Shown in pieces: positions 49,055 through 58,493 of a DNA stretch of 64,000 bases. The position numbers were made by a program, and so were the translations under genes. The notes under the pieces were generated by a model. The model was not told where the DNA came from. It ran no database searches and saw nothing but the letters and a program-made list of their open reading frames with translations. The stretch spans positions 1 to 64,000 of the forward strand of contig CAYZMU010000001.1 of assembly GCA_964479595.1 (NCBI GenBank), in the 5' to 3' direction. The DNA is from Firm-04 sp964479595 (GTDB taxonomy: Bacteria; Bacillota; Clostridia; Oscillospirales; Ruminococcaceae). Position 1 is the first letter of the stretch. Each line of letters opens with the position of its first letter.

Positions 49055-49654
49055 ATGGCAATTGAATTCTTTGACAAAATGGCGGCGTCCATTTCCCGCA
49101 CCGCGAAAGGCGTTTCGGACAACGCGAAAGTGGCTACGGAGAAAAACCGTCTGCGCAAGGAGGTCAGCGCGATTGAGAGCGAGATAGCGTCGCGCTACCG
49201 CGACATCGGGCAGCGGTATTTTGAGGAAAACGCCGAGCACCCGCTGCCGGAATATGAGGAACAGTTTACGGCGATTGCCGGGCTCAAGGAGTCTCTGGCC
49301 GCCAAGCAGCACGAAATGGATCTGCTCTCGGGCGTCATGACCTGCCCCAGCTGCGGTCAGGAAATCCCCAGCGACTCAAAATTCTGCTCGCACTGCGGCG
49401 CGACCATGCCCGAACCGCCCGCTCCGCAGGCACCCGAGCCCGAACAGAGTGTCTGCCCGGTGTGCGGCACGGTGCTTTCCGCGGAGGCGCTGTTCTGCCC
49501 GTCCTGCGGCACGACCGTCAGACGGGAAACAGAGGAAACGCAGGAACCAAAACCCGAGGCAAAGCAGAGTGTCTGTCCAAACTGCGGACAGCCCTTGCCT
49601 GAAGGGGCGCTCTTCTGCGGCAGCTGCGGCACGAAAGCCCCCGATGTCGAATAA
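49055..49654 (+). CDS. Coiled-coil protein with three zinc ribbons
   Basis: A 199-aa cytoplasmic protein. The N-terminal helical part (about 1-95) has a coiled coil (EKNRLRKEVSAIESEIASRYRDIGQRYFEE). Three double-CxxC ribbons follow: CPSCGQEIPSDSKFCSHCG, CPVCGTVLSAEALFCPSCG and CPNCGQPLPEGALFCGSCG, separated by Pro/Glu-rich linkers. This is the zinc-ribbon architecture common in Firmicutes; the role is unknown. ATG 49055 with AAGGAGGG is preferred to a frame opening 33 nt earlier. Its end overlaps the ispD start by 11 nt. Confidence 0.88.
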   Translation: MAIEFFDKMAASISRTAKGVSDNAKVATEKNRLRKEVSAIESEIASRYRDIGQRYFEENAEHPLPEYEEQFTAIAGLKESLAAKQHEMDLLSGVMTCPSCGQEIPSDSKFCSHCGATMPEPPAPQAPEPEQSVCPVCGTVLSAEALFCPSCGTTVRRETEETQEPKPEAKQSVCPNCGQPLPEGALFCGSCGTKAPDVE

Positions 49655-50357
49655 AGCGGATACAGCCGCCCTTCTGGTTTGCGCGGGAAACGCCGCCAGA
49701 ATGGGCGGTATTCATAAGATTCTGCATTCGCTGGGCGACACAACGGTTTTGCGCCTCTGCCTGAGCGCCTTTGACGCCTGCGCGGATATCCGCGAGATGG
49801 TGGTGGTCTGCCGCGCGGGGGACAGGGAGGCATTCGAGCGCGAACTGCGCGCGGCAAAGCTCAGGGTTCCGGTAATTCTGGTTTCGGGAGGTGCGACCAG
49901 GCAGCAGAGCGTGAAGAACGGCTTTGAGGCGGTGGCGCCCGATACGGAGTATGTCGCCATTCACGACGGCGCCAGACCGCTGATTGAGCCCGAGGCGATT
50001 TCACGGGTAATTGCCCGCGCGCGGGTTTGCGGCGCGGCGGCGCTCGGCGTGCCGGTCAAGGATACGGTGAAAATGACGAAAGACGGTGTGATTACCGATA
50101 CGCCCCCGCGCGAGAACCTTTTCGCGGCACAGACACCGCAGGTTTTTCGCAAGGCGCTCTACGAACAGGCGCTTGCCGCGGCGGCGGAGCAAGGGCTTGA
50201 TGCCGTGACGGATGACTGCGCGCTGGCGGAGGCGCTCGGGGCGCGGGTGGAGATGGTGACAGGCTCGTATTCCAACATCAAGCTCACCACGCCGGAAGAT
50301 TTTGCTGTCGCGGAGGCGCTTCTGCGGCTGCGTACGGAGAAAGGGGCGGTCTTATGA
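49644..50357 (+). CDS. ispD: 2-C-methyl-D-erythritol 4-phosphate cytidylyltransferase
   Basis: A 237-aa enzyme of the MEP isoprenoid pathway: MEP + CTP to CDP-ME. LVCAGNAARMGGIHKIL is the nucleotide-binding signature with Arg and Lys; HDGARPLIEPEAISRV, GVPVKDTVK and SYSNIKLTTPEDFAVAEALL are IspD hallmarks. The ATG at 49644 lies inside the end of the zinc-ribbon gene and has no strong ribosome site of its own, so coupled translation is likely. The next gene, ispF, overlaps by ATGA. Confidence 0.95.
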   Translation: MSNKADTAALLVCAGNAARMGGIHKILHSLGDTTVLRLCLSAFDACADIREMVVVCRAGDREAFERELRAAKLRVPVILVSGGATRQQSVKNGFEAVAPDTEYVAIHDGARPLIEPEAISRVIARARVCGAAALGVPVKDTVKMTKDGVITDTPPRENLFAAQTPQVFRKALYEQALAAAAEQGLDAVTDDCALAEALGARVEMVTGSYSNIKLTTPEDFAVAEALLRLRTEKGAVL

Positions 50358-50890
50358 ATCCGCTTGGGGATTTGCGAATCGGTCACGGCTACGACGTCCA
50401 CAGGCTCGAAAGCGGCAGAAAACTTATTCTGGGCGGCGTGGAGATTCCGTATGAGAAAGGTCTCGCGGGGCATTCCGACGCGGATGTGCTCGCGCACGCC
50501 GTGATGGACGCGCTGCTGGGCGCGCTCGCGCTGGGGGATATCGGGAAGCTCTTCCCGGACACGGACGAGCGTTACGCGGGCGCGGACAGCATGAAACTTT
50601 TGCGCCATGTCAACGGGCTTATCACGTCAAAGGGCTGGCAGCTGCACAATCTTGACGCCACGATTCTGGCGCAGGAGCCAAAGCTTGGCCCCCATATTCT
50701 GGCCATGCGCGAAAATCTCGCGAACGCGCTCGCGACAGAGGCGAGCCGGGTGAGCGTCAAGGCGACTACGGAAGAAAAGCTGGGCTTTACGGGCGCGGGA
50801 GAGGGGATTGCCGCGCACTGTGTGCTGCTGCTTGAGAAAATCCCCGACCCCATGTCGCGCCGACCGGTCGGGAAAGTCATTCCGCTTTAA
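50354..50890 (+). CDS. ispF: 2-C-methyl-D-erythritol 2,4-cyclodiphosphate synthase
   Basis: A 178-aa trimeric enzyme that cyclises CDP-ME 2-phosphate. GHGYDVHRL carries the zinc-binding Asp and His; HSDADVLAHAVMDALLGALALGDIGKLFPDTD is the second signature, and VKATTEEKLGFTGAGEGIAAHCV the substrate region. The ATGA overlap with ispD is typical of this pair. Slightly longer than the usual 155-160 aa because of a C-terminal extension. Confidence 0.97.
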   Translation: MNPLGDLRIGHGYDVHRLESGRKLILGGVEIPYEKGLAGHSDADVLAHAVMDALLGALALGDIGKLFPDTDERYAGADSMKLLRHVNGLITSKGWQLHNLDATILAQEPKLGPHILAMRENLANALATEASRVSVKATTEEKLGFTGAGEGIAAHCVLLLEKIPDPMSRRPVGKVIPL

Positions 50891-50926
50891 GCGCGCCGCG
50901 AAAAAATGCCGGAGAGGAGAATCACC

Positions 50927-53035
50927 ATGCAGGAAAACAGGGAAACCGCAAAATCCGCGCCGTTTGAGAATTTCGGCTGCAATGTTTTTAACGCCAAGGT
51001 CATGCGGGACTGTCTGCCCAAAAAAGTCTACGAGGCGGTCATGCGCACCAAAACCCTCGGCACGCCGCTGCCCAAGGACGCCGCGGACGCGGTCGCCAAC
51101 GCGATGAAGGACTGGGCGCTTTCCAAGGGCTGCACGCATTTCACGCACTGGTTCCAGCCCATGACCGGTGTCACGGCGGAAAAGCACGACGCTTTCCTCA
51201 CACCCTCGGGCGACGAGGAGGCGATTCTGGAATTTTCCGGCAAGGAGCTTATCAAGGGCGAGCCGGACGCGTCCTCCTTCCCGTCGGGCGGGCTGCGCGC
51301 GACTTTTGAGGCGAGGGGCTACACCGCGTGGGACCCGACTTCCGACGCGTTCATCAAGGACCGCACACTCTGTATCCCGACCGCCTTCTGTTCCTACACG
51401 GGGGAAGTGCTCGATAAGAAAACCCCGCTGCTGCGCTCCATGGAAGTGGTCAGCCGTGCCTGTGTGCGCCTGCTGCGCCTCTTCGGCAACCAGACCACGC
51501 AGCGCGTCATGACGACGGTGGGGCCCGAACAGGAGTATTTCCTGATTGACAAGAAACTCTATGACGCCAGGGAGGACCTGATTCTCACGGGCAGGACGCT
51601 TTTCGGCGCGGTGCCGCCCAAGGGCGAGGAGATGGACGACCACTATTTCGGGAATCTCACGCAGCGCGTTTCGGATTTCATGCGGGATCTGGACGAGGAG
51701 CTCTGGAAACTCGGCATCTACGCCAAGACCGAGCACAACGAGGTGGCGCCCGCGCAGCACGAGCTCGCGCCGGTTTATACAACTTCCAATATCGCGGCGG
51801 ACCACAACCAGCTCACCATGGAACTGATGAAGAAGACCGCGCAGAAACACGGGCTGGTCTGTCTGCTCCACGAAAAGCCCTTCGCGGGCATCAGCGGCTC
51901 GGGCAAGCACAATAACTGGTCGCTTACCACCGACGACGGGCAGAATCTGCTCGACCCGGGCGACACCCCGCAGGACAATATGCAGTTTCTGCTGATTCTG
52001 TGCGCGATTCTCAAGGGCGTGAAGGAATACGCGCCGCTGCTGCGCATTGCCTCCGCGTCCGCCGGCAACGACTGCCGTCTGGGCGGGAGCGAGGCGCCTC
52101 CGACCGTGATTTCGGTCTTTGTGGGGGACGATTTGCAGCGCGTACTCGACGCCATTGAGAAGGACGAAACGCTCGACGGCAGCGGGCAGACGCGTTTCAA
52201 CCTCGGTGTGGACGCGATGCCGCAGTTTCGCAAGGACGCCACGGACCGCAACCGCACCTCCCCGATGGCGTTTACGGGGAACAAATTCGAGTTTCGGATG
52301 CTCGGGGCCTCCGATTCCATTTCGTGCTGCAATTTTGTGCTGAACACGATTTTCGCGTGGGAAATCAACCAGTTCGCGGACGAGCTGGAACAGGCGGACG
52401 ATTTCCATTCGGCGCTCAAGAACCTGCTGCGGCGCACGATTCGCGAAAACAAGGACATCATCTTCAACGGCAACGGCTACGGCGACGAGTGGGTCGAGGA
52501 GTGCAAGCGCAGAGGGCTGCCCGACTATCCTTCCACGGTGGAGGCGCTCATGCAGTACGACCGCCCGGAGTTTGTTGAAATTTTTGAGAAACAGAAGATT
52601 CTCTCCAAGGCGGAGATCACCTCGCGCAAGGAGATTCTGCTCGACAACTACAGCAAAACCGTCGGCATTGAGGCAAGGACCATGCTGGACATGGCGCGCA
52701 AGAAGATTCTGCCCGCCTGTCTGCGCTTCCAGAACGAACTCTGCGCGGCGTACGCCCAAAAGCAGCAGATTTCCGTTGACGCGGAGGTGGAGCGGGACCT
52801 GATAGCGCGTATCGGGGATCTGAATACGGCGCTCTATGAGGGCATTGACGACCTGGAGGAGAGACTCAAGGAGGCCGGTATGCGCGCGGATGTGATTAAG
52901 ACGGCGCAGAGCTATCGCGGGCAGGTCATTCCGGCCATGGAGCGGCTGCGCAGTACAGCCGACGCGCTCGAGCAGCTCGTGCCGCAGGACGAATGGCCGT
53001 TCCCGTGCTATTCCGAGATTCTCTATAATATCTGA
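50927..53035 (+). CDS. glnN: Glutamine synthetase type III
   Basis: A 702-aa enzyme that forms glutamine from glutamate, ammonia and ATP. Length and motifs fit GSIII rather than GSI or GSII: FNAKVMRDCLPKKVYEAV at the N-terminus, CTHFTHWFQPMTG, SSFPSGGLRATFEARGYTAWDPTS (a GSIII signature), GPEQEYFLIDKK, KTEHNEVAPAQHELAPVY, HEKPFAGISGSGKHNNWSL. It occurs in Bacteroidetes and Ruminococcus-type Firmicutes. ATG 50927 has GGAGAGGAG. The stop overlaps the mutY start by one base. Confidence 0.97.
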   Translation: MQENRETAKSAPFENFGCNVFNAKVMRDCLPKKVYEAVMRTKTLGTPLPKDAADAVANAMKDWALSKGCTHFTHWFQPMTGVTAEKHDAFLTPSGDEEAILEFSGKELIKGEPDASSFPSGGLRATFEARGYTAWDPTSDAFIKDRTLCIPTAFCSYTGEVLDKKTPLLRSMEVVSRACVRLLRLFGNQTTQRVMTTVGPEQEYFLIDKKLYDAREDLILTGRTLFGAVPPKGEEMDDHYFGNLTQRVSDFMRDLDEELWKLGIYAKTEHNEVAPAQHELAPVYTTSNIAADHNQLTMELMKKTAQKHGLVCLLHEKPFAGISGSGKHNNWSLTTDDGQNLLDPGDTPQDNMQFLLILCAILKGVKEYAPLLRIASASAGNDCRLGGSEAPPTVISVFVGDDLQRVLDAIEKDETLDGSGQTRFNLGVDAMPQFRKDATDRNRTSPMAFTGNKFEFRMLGASDSISCCNFVLNTIFAWEINQFADELEQADDFHSALKNLLRRTIRENKDIIFNGNGYGDEWVEECKRRGLPDYPSTVEALMQYDRPEFVEIFEKQKILSKAEITSRKEILLDNYSKTVGIEARTMLDMARKKILPACLRFQNELCAAYAQKQQISVDAEVERDLIARIGDLNTALYEGIDDLEERLKEAGMRADVIKTAQSYRGQVIPAMERLRSTADALEQLVPQDEWPFPCYSEILYNI

Positions 53036-54099
53036 TGCTGCCCGATTCCGCGCCGGAGGTTTTAACGCGCTGGTTTTGCGAAAACGCGCGGGCGCTGCCG
53101 TGGCGGGAGGATAATGAGCCCTATCATGTGCTGGTCTCCGAGGTCATGCTGCAGCAGACCCGCGTGGAGACAGTCAAGGCGTATTACCCGAGATTTCTGG
53201 AGTGCCTGCCGGATTTTCCGGCTCTGGCGCGGTGCGGCGACGACGTCTTGTTCAAGCTCTGGGAGGGCCTCGGCTACTATCGGCGCGCGCAAAATTTAAG
53301 GCAGGCGGCGCGGCAGGTCGAGGAAGATTTCGGCGGCATTTTTCCCAGCCGTATCGAACAAATCCGAACGCTGCGCGGGGTAGGGGACTATACGGCGGGG
53401 GCGCTCGCGAGTATTTGTTTTGACCTGCCCGAACCCGCGGTGGACGGCAATGTGCTGCGCGTGCTGACAAGGTTTCGCGCGGACGACAGACCCGTGGACG
53501 ACGCGGGCACGCGGCGTTCCATCAGAGAAAGCCTGCGCGAGGACTGCCGCAAAACCCCCGTAGGCGCGCGCGGGGTCTTTACGCAGGCGCTCATGGAACT
53601 GGGCGCGGTGGTCTGTGTCCCCAACGGCGCGCCGCGCTGCGGAATCTGCCCGCTTTGCGGCAGCTGCGAGGCTTTTCGCGGTAAAACATTTGACCGCTAC
53701 CCCGTAAAGCGCGAAAAACCCCCGCGCAAAACGGAGGACTACACCGTCTATGTGCTGGAGTGTTCGGGGCGATACGCGATACGCAGACGCGCGCAAACAG
53801 GGCTGCTCGCGGGGCTTTGGGAGCTGCCGTCGCTTCCCGGGGAGAGAGACGCTCAACGGGCGGTTTCGGACGCGCGGGAACTGGGCGTGCGGGTGACCGA
53901 GATGCTTTCCGTGCGGCGTCGTGGGCATATTTTTACACATATTGAATGGCACATGACCTGCGTGCATCTGCGCTGCGCGGAGTGCGCGGACGGGTTTGTC
54001 TGGGTGACGCCGGAGGAGATGCTGCGCCGGTACGCACTCCCGACGGCGTTCCAGAAAGCGCTGCCGGAGGGATTTTTCGGCGCGGAAGGAGAGCGGTGA
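53035..54099 (+). CDS. mutY: A/G-specific adenine glycosylase MutY
   Basis: A 354-aa base-excision repair enzyme that removes A mispaired with 8-oxoG. LPWREDNEPYHVLVSEVMLQQT contains the catalytic Glu; LRGVGDYTAGALASICFDLP is the helix-hairpin-helix with the catalytic Asp following in AVDGNV. The iron-sulfur cysteines are CVPNGAPRCGICPLCGSC. The C-terminal NUDIX-like 8-oxoG recognition domain (about 235-345) includes GLLAGLWELPSLPGE. The start overlaps the glnN stop as TGATG, showing coupled translation. Confidence 0.96.
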   Translation: MLPDSAPEVLTRWFCENARALPWREDNEPYHVLVSEVMLQQTRVETVKAYYPRFLECLPDFPALARCGDDVLFKLWEGLGYYRRAQNLRQAARQVEEDFGGIFPSRIEQIRTLRGVGDYTAGALASICFDLPEPAVDGNVLRVLTRFRADDRPVDDAGTRRSIRESLREDCRKTPVGARGVFTQALMELGAVVCVPNGAPRCGICPLCGSCEAFRGKTFDRYPVKREKPPRKTEDYTVYVLECSGRYAIRRRAQTGLLAGLWELPSLPGERDAQRAVSDARELGVRVTEMLSVRRRGHIFTHIEWHMTCVHLRCAECADGFVWVTPEEMLRRYALPTAFQKALPEGFFGAEGER

Positions 54100-54101
54100 G
54101 C

Positions 54102-54752
54102 ATGACTTACAAAGAGGAATTCATTCGGTTTATGACCGAGTGCGGGGTACTGACGTTCGGCGATTTTACCCTCAAGAGCGGACGAAAGGCGCCCTATTTT
54201 ATCAACACAGGAAACTATCAGACGGGCAGGCAGCTTCAGAAACTGGGGAGTTACTACGCCGCGTGCATTCACGAACACGACCTCACCCCGCAGGTGCTGT
54301 TCGGCCCCGCTTATAAGGGCATTCCGCTGGCGGCGTCGGCGGCGTGCGCGATGTGGAGCGATTACCGGACGGAAGTGGGTTTCGCCTATGACCGCAAGGA
54401 AGTCAAGGACCACGGCGAGGGCGGTCTGATTGTCGGCGCGAAACTCGAACCCGGCACGAAAGTCGTGCTGACAGAGGACGTGATGACCTCCGGGAAAGCG
54501 CTCCGGGAAGTCCTGCCCAAGCTCAGAGCCGCGGATGTTGAGATTCAGGGCATGATTATTTCCGTGGACCGCCGCGAGCGCGGGCTGAACAGCTCCAGAT
54601 CCGCCGTGGACGAGGTACGGGAAGAGCTCGGGGTGGAGGTCTTTTCCATCGTGACGGTGGAGGACATCATCGCGGCGCTGGAGAGCGGTGTCGCACAGGG
54701 TGCGGAGTATCTGCCGCAAATGCGCGCGTATCTCGAACAATACGGGGTCTGA
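54102..54752 (+). CDS. pyrE: Orotate phosphoribosyltransferase
   Basis: A 216-aa enzyme of pyrimidine synthesis: orotate + PRPP to OMP. LKSGRKAPYFINTGNYQTGRQL is the PyrE N-terminal signature, FGPAYKGIPLA the active-site loop, FAYDRKEVKDHGEGGLIVG the flexible loop, and VVLTEDVMTSGKALRE the PRPP-binding motif. ATG 54102 with AAGGAGAG is chosen; longer in-frame extensions lie inside mutY. It begins 2 nt after mutY and ends at a terminator. Confidence 0.97.
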   Translation: MTYKEEFIRFMTECGVLTFGDFTLKSGRKAPYFINTGNYQTGRQLQKLGSYYAACIHEHDLTPQVLFGPAYKGIPLAASAACAMWSDYRTEVGFAYDRKEVKDHGEGGLIVGAKLEPGTKVVLTEDVMTSGKALREVLPKLRAADVEIQGMIISVDRRERGLNSSRSAVDEVREELGVEVFSIVTVEDIIAALESGVAQGAEYLPQMRAYLEQYGV

Positions 54753-54790
54753 AAAAACCTCGCTCGGAACATTCCGGGCGAGGTTCTGTT
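54752..54790. terminator. Bidirectional terminator between pyrE and the ABC permease gene
   Basis: A 14-pair stem with one G-T pair (54756-54769 with 54772-54785). On the minus strand TTTTTT follows; on plus CTGTTTG follows. It separates the two convergent transcripts. Confidence 0.88.
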
Positions 54791-54858
54791 TGCGTTTCTT
54801 CTTTCACGCGCGTGAGAATGGGGGAGTTATCGATATCGTCAAGGGTCGCGGAATCGCG

Positions 54859-55638
54859 TCAAAGCACCTCCGCGAAGCGCCGCTGCAGTTTCTGAAATAC
54901 CAGGATGCCCAGAATCAGCACGATGACGCTTATCACGGCGGCGAGGAGCAAGTGCCTCACATCAGGCGCCGTCTTGCCGTAAAGCACCGCGCGGTAGGAG
55001 AGAATGATGGGCGACATGGGGTTTAGCAGATAGAGATCCCGCCACTTTTCGGGGATGAAATCCACGCTGTACACCACCGGGGAGAGATACATCCACGCCA
55101 TGCTCGCCACGCCCATGATATGCTCCAGATCGCGGCAGTAGACGGTCAGCGAGGAGGTCAGGAGATTGACCCCGAGCACCAGGGTAAACTGAATCGCCAT
55201 GATGGGCAGCAGCCACCACAGCACCGCGAAGTTGATGCCGATTCCAAGAATGAGAATCATCGCGAACACGATGACAAACGAGAAGAGCATATTGAAAAAG
55301 CTGCTGATGGTGTAGGCGACCGGAAGTACCGCGCGCGGAAAGTAAATCTTTTTCACCATATTTTTCTGGTCGAGAATGAGCCGCGAACCCGTCGTCAGCG
55401 CGGAGGAGAAGAAAATCCACGGCACGAGCGCCACGAAGAGATGGAGCGAGTAGTTGGGAATCCCGCTGCGGAGGATCACCGAAAAGACCAAGGTGTAAAC
55501 CAGCAGCTGCAGCAGCGGGTTGATAAAAGTCCACAGAAAGCCCAGAACGCTGCCCCGGTAGCGCCCCTGCAGGTCCTTTCGCACCAGACTCGCGATCATT
55601 TCGCGGTAGCGCCAGAGCTCGGAAACAAAGCGCCTCAT
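54859..55638 (-). CDS. ABC-2 polysaccharide export permease (TagG/Wzm type)
   Basis: A 259-aa membrane protein with six hydrophobic segments. RYREMIASLVRKDLQGRYRGSVLGFLWTFINPLLQLLVY is the typical amphipathic start of ABC-2 permeases for O-antigen, teichoic acid or capsule export, and LNPMSPIILSYRAVLYG is the matching C-terminal motif. ATG 55638 overlaps the previous stop as ATGA and has GGGGGAGG upstream. The partner ATPase (TagH/Wzt) is not next to it: the terminator at 54752 follows at once. Substrate is unknown; the neighbouring SDR and LTA-synthase-like genes indicate a surface polymer. Confidence 0.93.
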   Translation of the reverse strand: MRRFVSELWRYREMIASLVRKDLQGRYRGSVLGFLWTFINPLLQLLVYTLVFSVILRSGIPNYSLHLFVALVPWIFFSSALTTGSRLILDQKNMVKKIYFPRAVLPVAYTISSFFNMLFSFVIVFAMILILGIGINFAVLWWLLPIMAIQFTLVLGVNLLTSSLTVYCRDLEHIMGVASMAWMYLSPVVYSVDFIPEKWRDLYLLNPMSPIILSYRAVLYGKTAPDVRHLLLAAVISVIVLILGILVFQKLQRRFAEVL

Positions 55639-56588
55639 CTTCGCTCTTCCTCCCCCGCCTTGCCGCGCCAATCGTCCAGCACGTCCTTGAGCGTCTGCAA
55701 AAGCGGGATGCCCGGCTGCCAGCCCGTGTCGGCCTGAATCTTCGAGATATCCGCCTCAATGATGGGGATATCCGAGGGGCGCAGTTTCTGCGGGTCCGTT
55801 TCCACCGTAAAGGGGACTTTGGAGAGCTTGCGCAGGTTTTCGGGGATCTCGCTGAGGGCGACGGCGTGCCCGCTCCCGACATTGTAGACCTCGCCGGGAC
55901 GCCCGTAGAGCGTCAGCAGTCTGTAGGCGCGCACAATGTCCCGCACATCCGTGAAATCGCGCTTGGCGGAGAGATTCCCCGTGCGCAGAGAAGCCTTGCG
56001 TTCCCCGCGCTCCATCTGGGCTATCTGTCTGCAGAAATCCGGGACCGCGAAATTCGGGCTCTGCCCCGCGCCGATATGGTTAAACGCCCGCACGCGGATG
56101 ATTTTCAGCCCGTACGCGCGTTCATAGACCTGCGCGAACTGCTCCGCGGAGGCTTTCGTCGCGGCGTAGATATTCGCGGGGCGCAGCGGCGCCGTTTCCT
56201 TGATAGGGCAGTCGTCAGGGGTCAGCGCGCCGTATTCCTCCCCCGAACCTATCAGCAGAATCGAGGGCTTGGGCTCGGTAAAACGCGCCGCCTCAAAGAG
56301 ATTGACGGTGCCCTTGATATTGATATCGACCGTCAGCTGAGGGCGCGTCCAGGAGAGCCCCACGGAACTTTGCGCCGCGAGGTGGATAATCCAGTCCGGC
56401 GCGTATGTCCGCAGCAGCGTCTGCAGCGCGTCAAAGTCGAGCAGCTCCAGCGGCTCGCACACGCAGTCCGTGCCGTCAAAATCCGGGTGTTCACCGGGCA
56501 GACAGGTCGCGCGGAGGGTAGCGCCGGAAAGTTCCTTGACCAGATACTTCCCGACAAAGCCCCCCGCTCCGAGAATCAGGTATTTCAT
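55635..56588 (-). CDS. SDR-family nucleotide-sugar reductase/dehydratase (RMD/GMD-like)
   Basis: A 317-aa extended short-chain dehydrogenase. The NAD(P) loop is LILGAGGFVGKYL; HLAAQSSVGLSW is the family's second motif, SGEEYG supplies the catalytic Ser/Glu region and YAATKAS the Tyr-x3-Lys. KRDFTDVRDIVRAYRLL matches GDP-mannose 4,6-dehydratase and GDP-4-keto-6-deoxymannose reductase proteins. The exact step cannot be fixed from sequence. ATG 56588 has GGAGG upstream and overlaps the LTA-synthase-like gene by four bases. Confidence 0.88.
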   Translation of the reverse strand: MKYLILGAGGFVGKYLVKELSGATLRATCLPGEHPDFDGTDCVCEPLELLDFDALQTLLRTYAPDWIIHLAAQSSVGLSWTRPQLTVDINIKGTVNLFEAARFTEPKPSILLIGSGEEYGALTPDDCPIKETAPLRPANIYAATKASAEQFAQVYERAYGLKIIRVRAFNHIGAGQSPNFAVPDFCRQIAQMERGERKASLRTGNLSAKRDFTDVRDIVRAYRLLTLYGRPGEVYNVGSGHAVALSEIPENLRKLSKVPFTVETDPQKLRPSDIPIIEADISKIQADTGWQPGIPLLQTLKDVLDDWRGKAGEEERR

Positions 56589-58444
56589 GTAGTTTCCTCC
56601 GCCGCTTCCGGCCGCTGTTGTGAGGAGGACGCGCCGCCCTCATCGGGTTCCTCCTGAGGTCTGGTGCCGCTGAAGTTTTCCCCGGTCACGCGGTCGTATG
56701 TCAGAATGTCCAATGTCTCATTGCGCTCGTCACCCAGAAGAATCGTGGTGTAGACGGGCGTGACGGCCATCTGGTCGAGTACGGTTTCGTAGAAAGTGTC
56801 CACCGGCGCGCCCGTGAGTCTGAGCAGCAGCGGTGTCAGATAAAACGCGGAGATTCGCTCTTTCGGCAGCGCCTCGGTGTTCAGCTCAAAATTGCTCCAG
56901 ACGAGCGCGGGCTGTTCGTATAGGATCTCGCAGTTGTCGCTGTTGATGCCGAGCGCGTCGTAGATATTCCCCTGCGCGCGCATGGACGGGAAATGGTCCC
57001 CGACAAAGAGCAGCACCGTGGGCTCGGAAAGCGCCTCCAGTTCCCGCGTCAGGCGGCTGAGCGCCTGTCCGGTCGCGCGCACGCCCTCAAAATAGACCTG
57101 CAGCTCGCTTTCGCCCTCAATCCAGTCGTAGGGCTGGTGGTTCTGCATGGTCGTGGTGTGGACATAGAGCGGCTCGTCGGTTTCCCGGACCAGTTTGAGG
57201 AGCTGGTCGACGACCGTTTCATCGGAGATATAGCCGTTGCCGTATTCCTGTGCCGGCACGGTGAGGCTGTCCTCAAACAGCATCTGATCAAAGCCGTAGG
57301 TGGCGTAAATCTCGTCCCTGCTGTAAAATGTGCTTACAAACGGGTGTACATAGGCGGTCTCGTAGCCCAGGGATTTATAGTAGGACGCCATGGTGTCTGG
57401 CGCGTCAAGCGTAATTTCCTTCTGCGGGGTGATGCTGTCGCCGAGCGAACGCACGGGCAGCCCGAACATCAGCTCAAATTCCGTGCGGACGGTGTAAGAC
57501 GCGAAAGTCGGCACGACCGTCTCAATCACATGGGACTGCTCCGCGACCGAATCGAAGGCGTCATAGGCGTCCGTATCCGCCGCCTCCCCGCCGAGCGCGC
57601 GAAAATCCGCGAAGGATTCCGACATCATCACAATCACATTGGGCCGCTCCTGCTGCGAGGCAGGCTGTTCCTTCCCCGTCAGCGCCCCGCGCACCTGTTC
57701 CTCGCTGTAGTCGCGCGGGCTTTCCAGCGACTGCCCGACTTTCTCGCTCGCCGTCTCCAGCAGAAACGCGAGCATACTGTTGTTCTCAAACTTCTCGTTG
57801 GTCGTAAAGGCGTTCTGCGCCTCGCGGGTGTCAACCTGAAAAACGCCGTAGACGGTCTTTGAGACGCTCGGGATACAAATCACCGCCGCGTACGCCCCGA
57901 AGCAGCCCAGCAGCGGCAGAATGCGCTTGCGCCACGGGCGGGTGAAATCCGGGTTCTGATAGAAAATCACGGCCAGGACCACCGCCGCCAGAAGCAGATA
58001 CAACACCAGCTGCGGCGTGATTTTGATATAGGCGAAACTCGTCAGGTTTTTGACATTGGGCGTCAAGGTGAAATCCGCGAGCTTGAAGTGGTTGCCGTTG
58101 GTGGAATACTTGAACAGTTCCACCACGCTGACGGTCATGTACGCGAGCCCCTGTGTGAGCGCCGCGAGCCAGACGCGGTTGGAGAGCATCAACAGCAGCG
58201 TAAAGAGCAGATACGACATCAGGCAGTCAAACAGCATGACGCCGGGGCGGCTGTAGCAGAATTCGAAAAACTCCACCGGCTCCACAAACTGGTTGAGCTC
58301 GGCGAGACAGGTGATAAAAATCGGGAAGAACCAGGTCAGCAGCGCGTTCAGGACCCGGTCGTTCTCGCGGTTTTGCAAGCGCTTTTGCTTCAGATTCTGA
58401 GCGCCCGCGCGCAGAGCAGCGCCAAACCGCGCAGCCAAAGACAT
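56585..58444 (-). CDS. LTA synthase-like sulfatase-fold membrane phosphoglycerol transferase
   Basis: About 619 aa. Five membrane helices fill the first 210 residues; an extracellular alkaline-phosphatase-fold domain (about 270-590) follows. NVIVMMSESFADF carries a metal-binding Glu, VPTFASYTVRTEFELMFGLP the nucleophile Thr region, and HTTTMQNHQPY and FVGDHFPS further metal or substrate sites. The tail is Glu/Ser-rich (EEPDEGGASSSQQRPEAAEETT). Such enzymes move glycerol phosphate from phosphatidylglycerol onto a surface polymer. ATG 58444 has GGGGGG about 8 nt upstream (58450 is the alternative). First gene of the set with the SDR and permease genes. Confidence 0.9.
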   Translation of the reverse strand: MSLAARFGAALRAGAQNLKQKRLQNRENDRVLNALLTWFFPIFITCLAELNQFVEPVEFFEFCYSRPGVMLFDCLMSYLLFTLLLMLSNRVWLAALTQGLAYMTVSVVELFKYSTNGNHFKLADFTLTPNVKNLTSFAYIKITPQLVLYLLLAAVVLAVIFYQNPDFTRPWRKRILPLLGCFGAYAAVICIPSVSKTVYGVFQVDTREAQNAFTTNEKFENNSMLAFLLETASEKVGQSLESPRDYSEEQVRGALTGKEQPASQQERPNVIVMMSESFADFRALGGEAADTDAYDAFDSVAEQSHVIETVVPTFASYTVRTEFELMFGLPVRSLGDSITPQKEITLDAPDTMASYYKSLGYETAYVHPFVSTFYSRDEIYATYGFDQMLFEDSLTVPAQEYGNGYISDETVVDQLLKLVRETDEPLYVHTTTMQNHQPYDWIEGESELQVYFEGVRATGQALSRLTRELEALSEPTVLLFVGDHFPSMRAQGNIYDALGINSDNCEILYEQPALVWSNFELNTEALPKERISAFYLTPLLLRLTGAPVDTFYETVLDQMAVTPVYTTILLGDERNETLDILTYDRVTGENFSGTRPQEEPDEGGASSSQQRPEAAEETT

Positions 58445-58493
58445 TCTCATTTCCCCCCATACGATATCCAGAAAGGGTGATTCCTTTCCTACT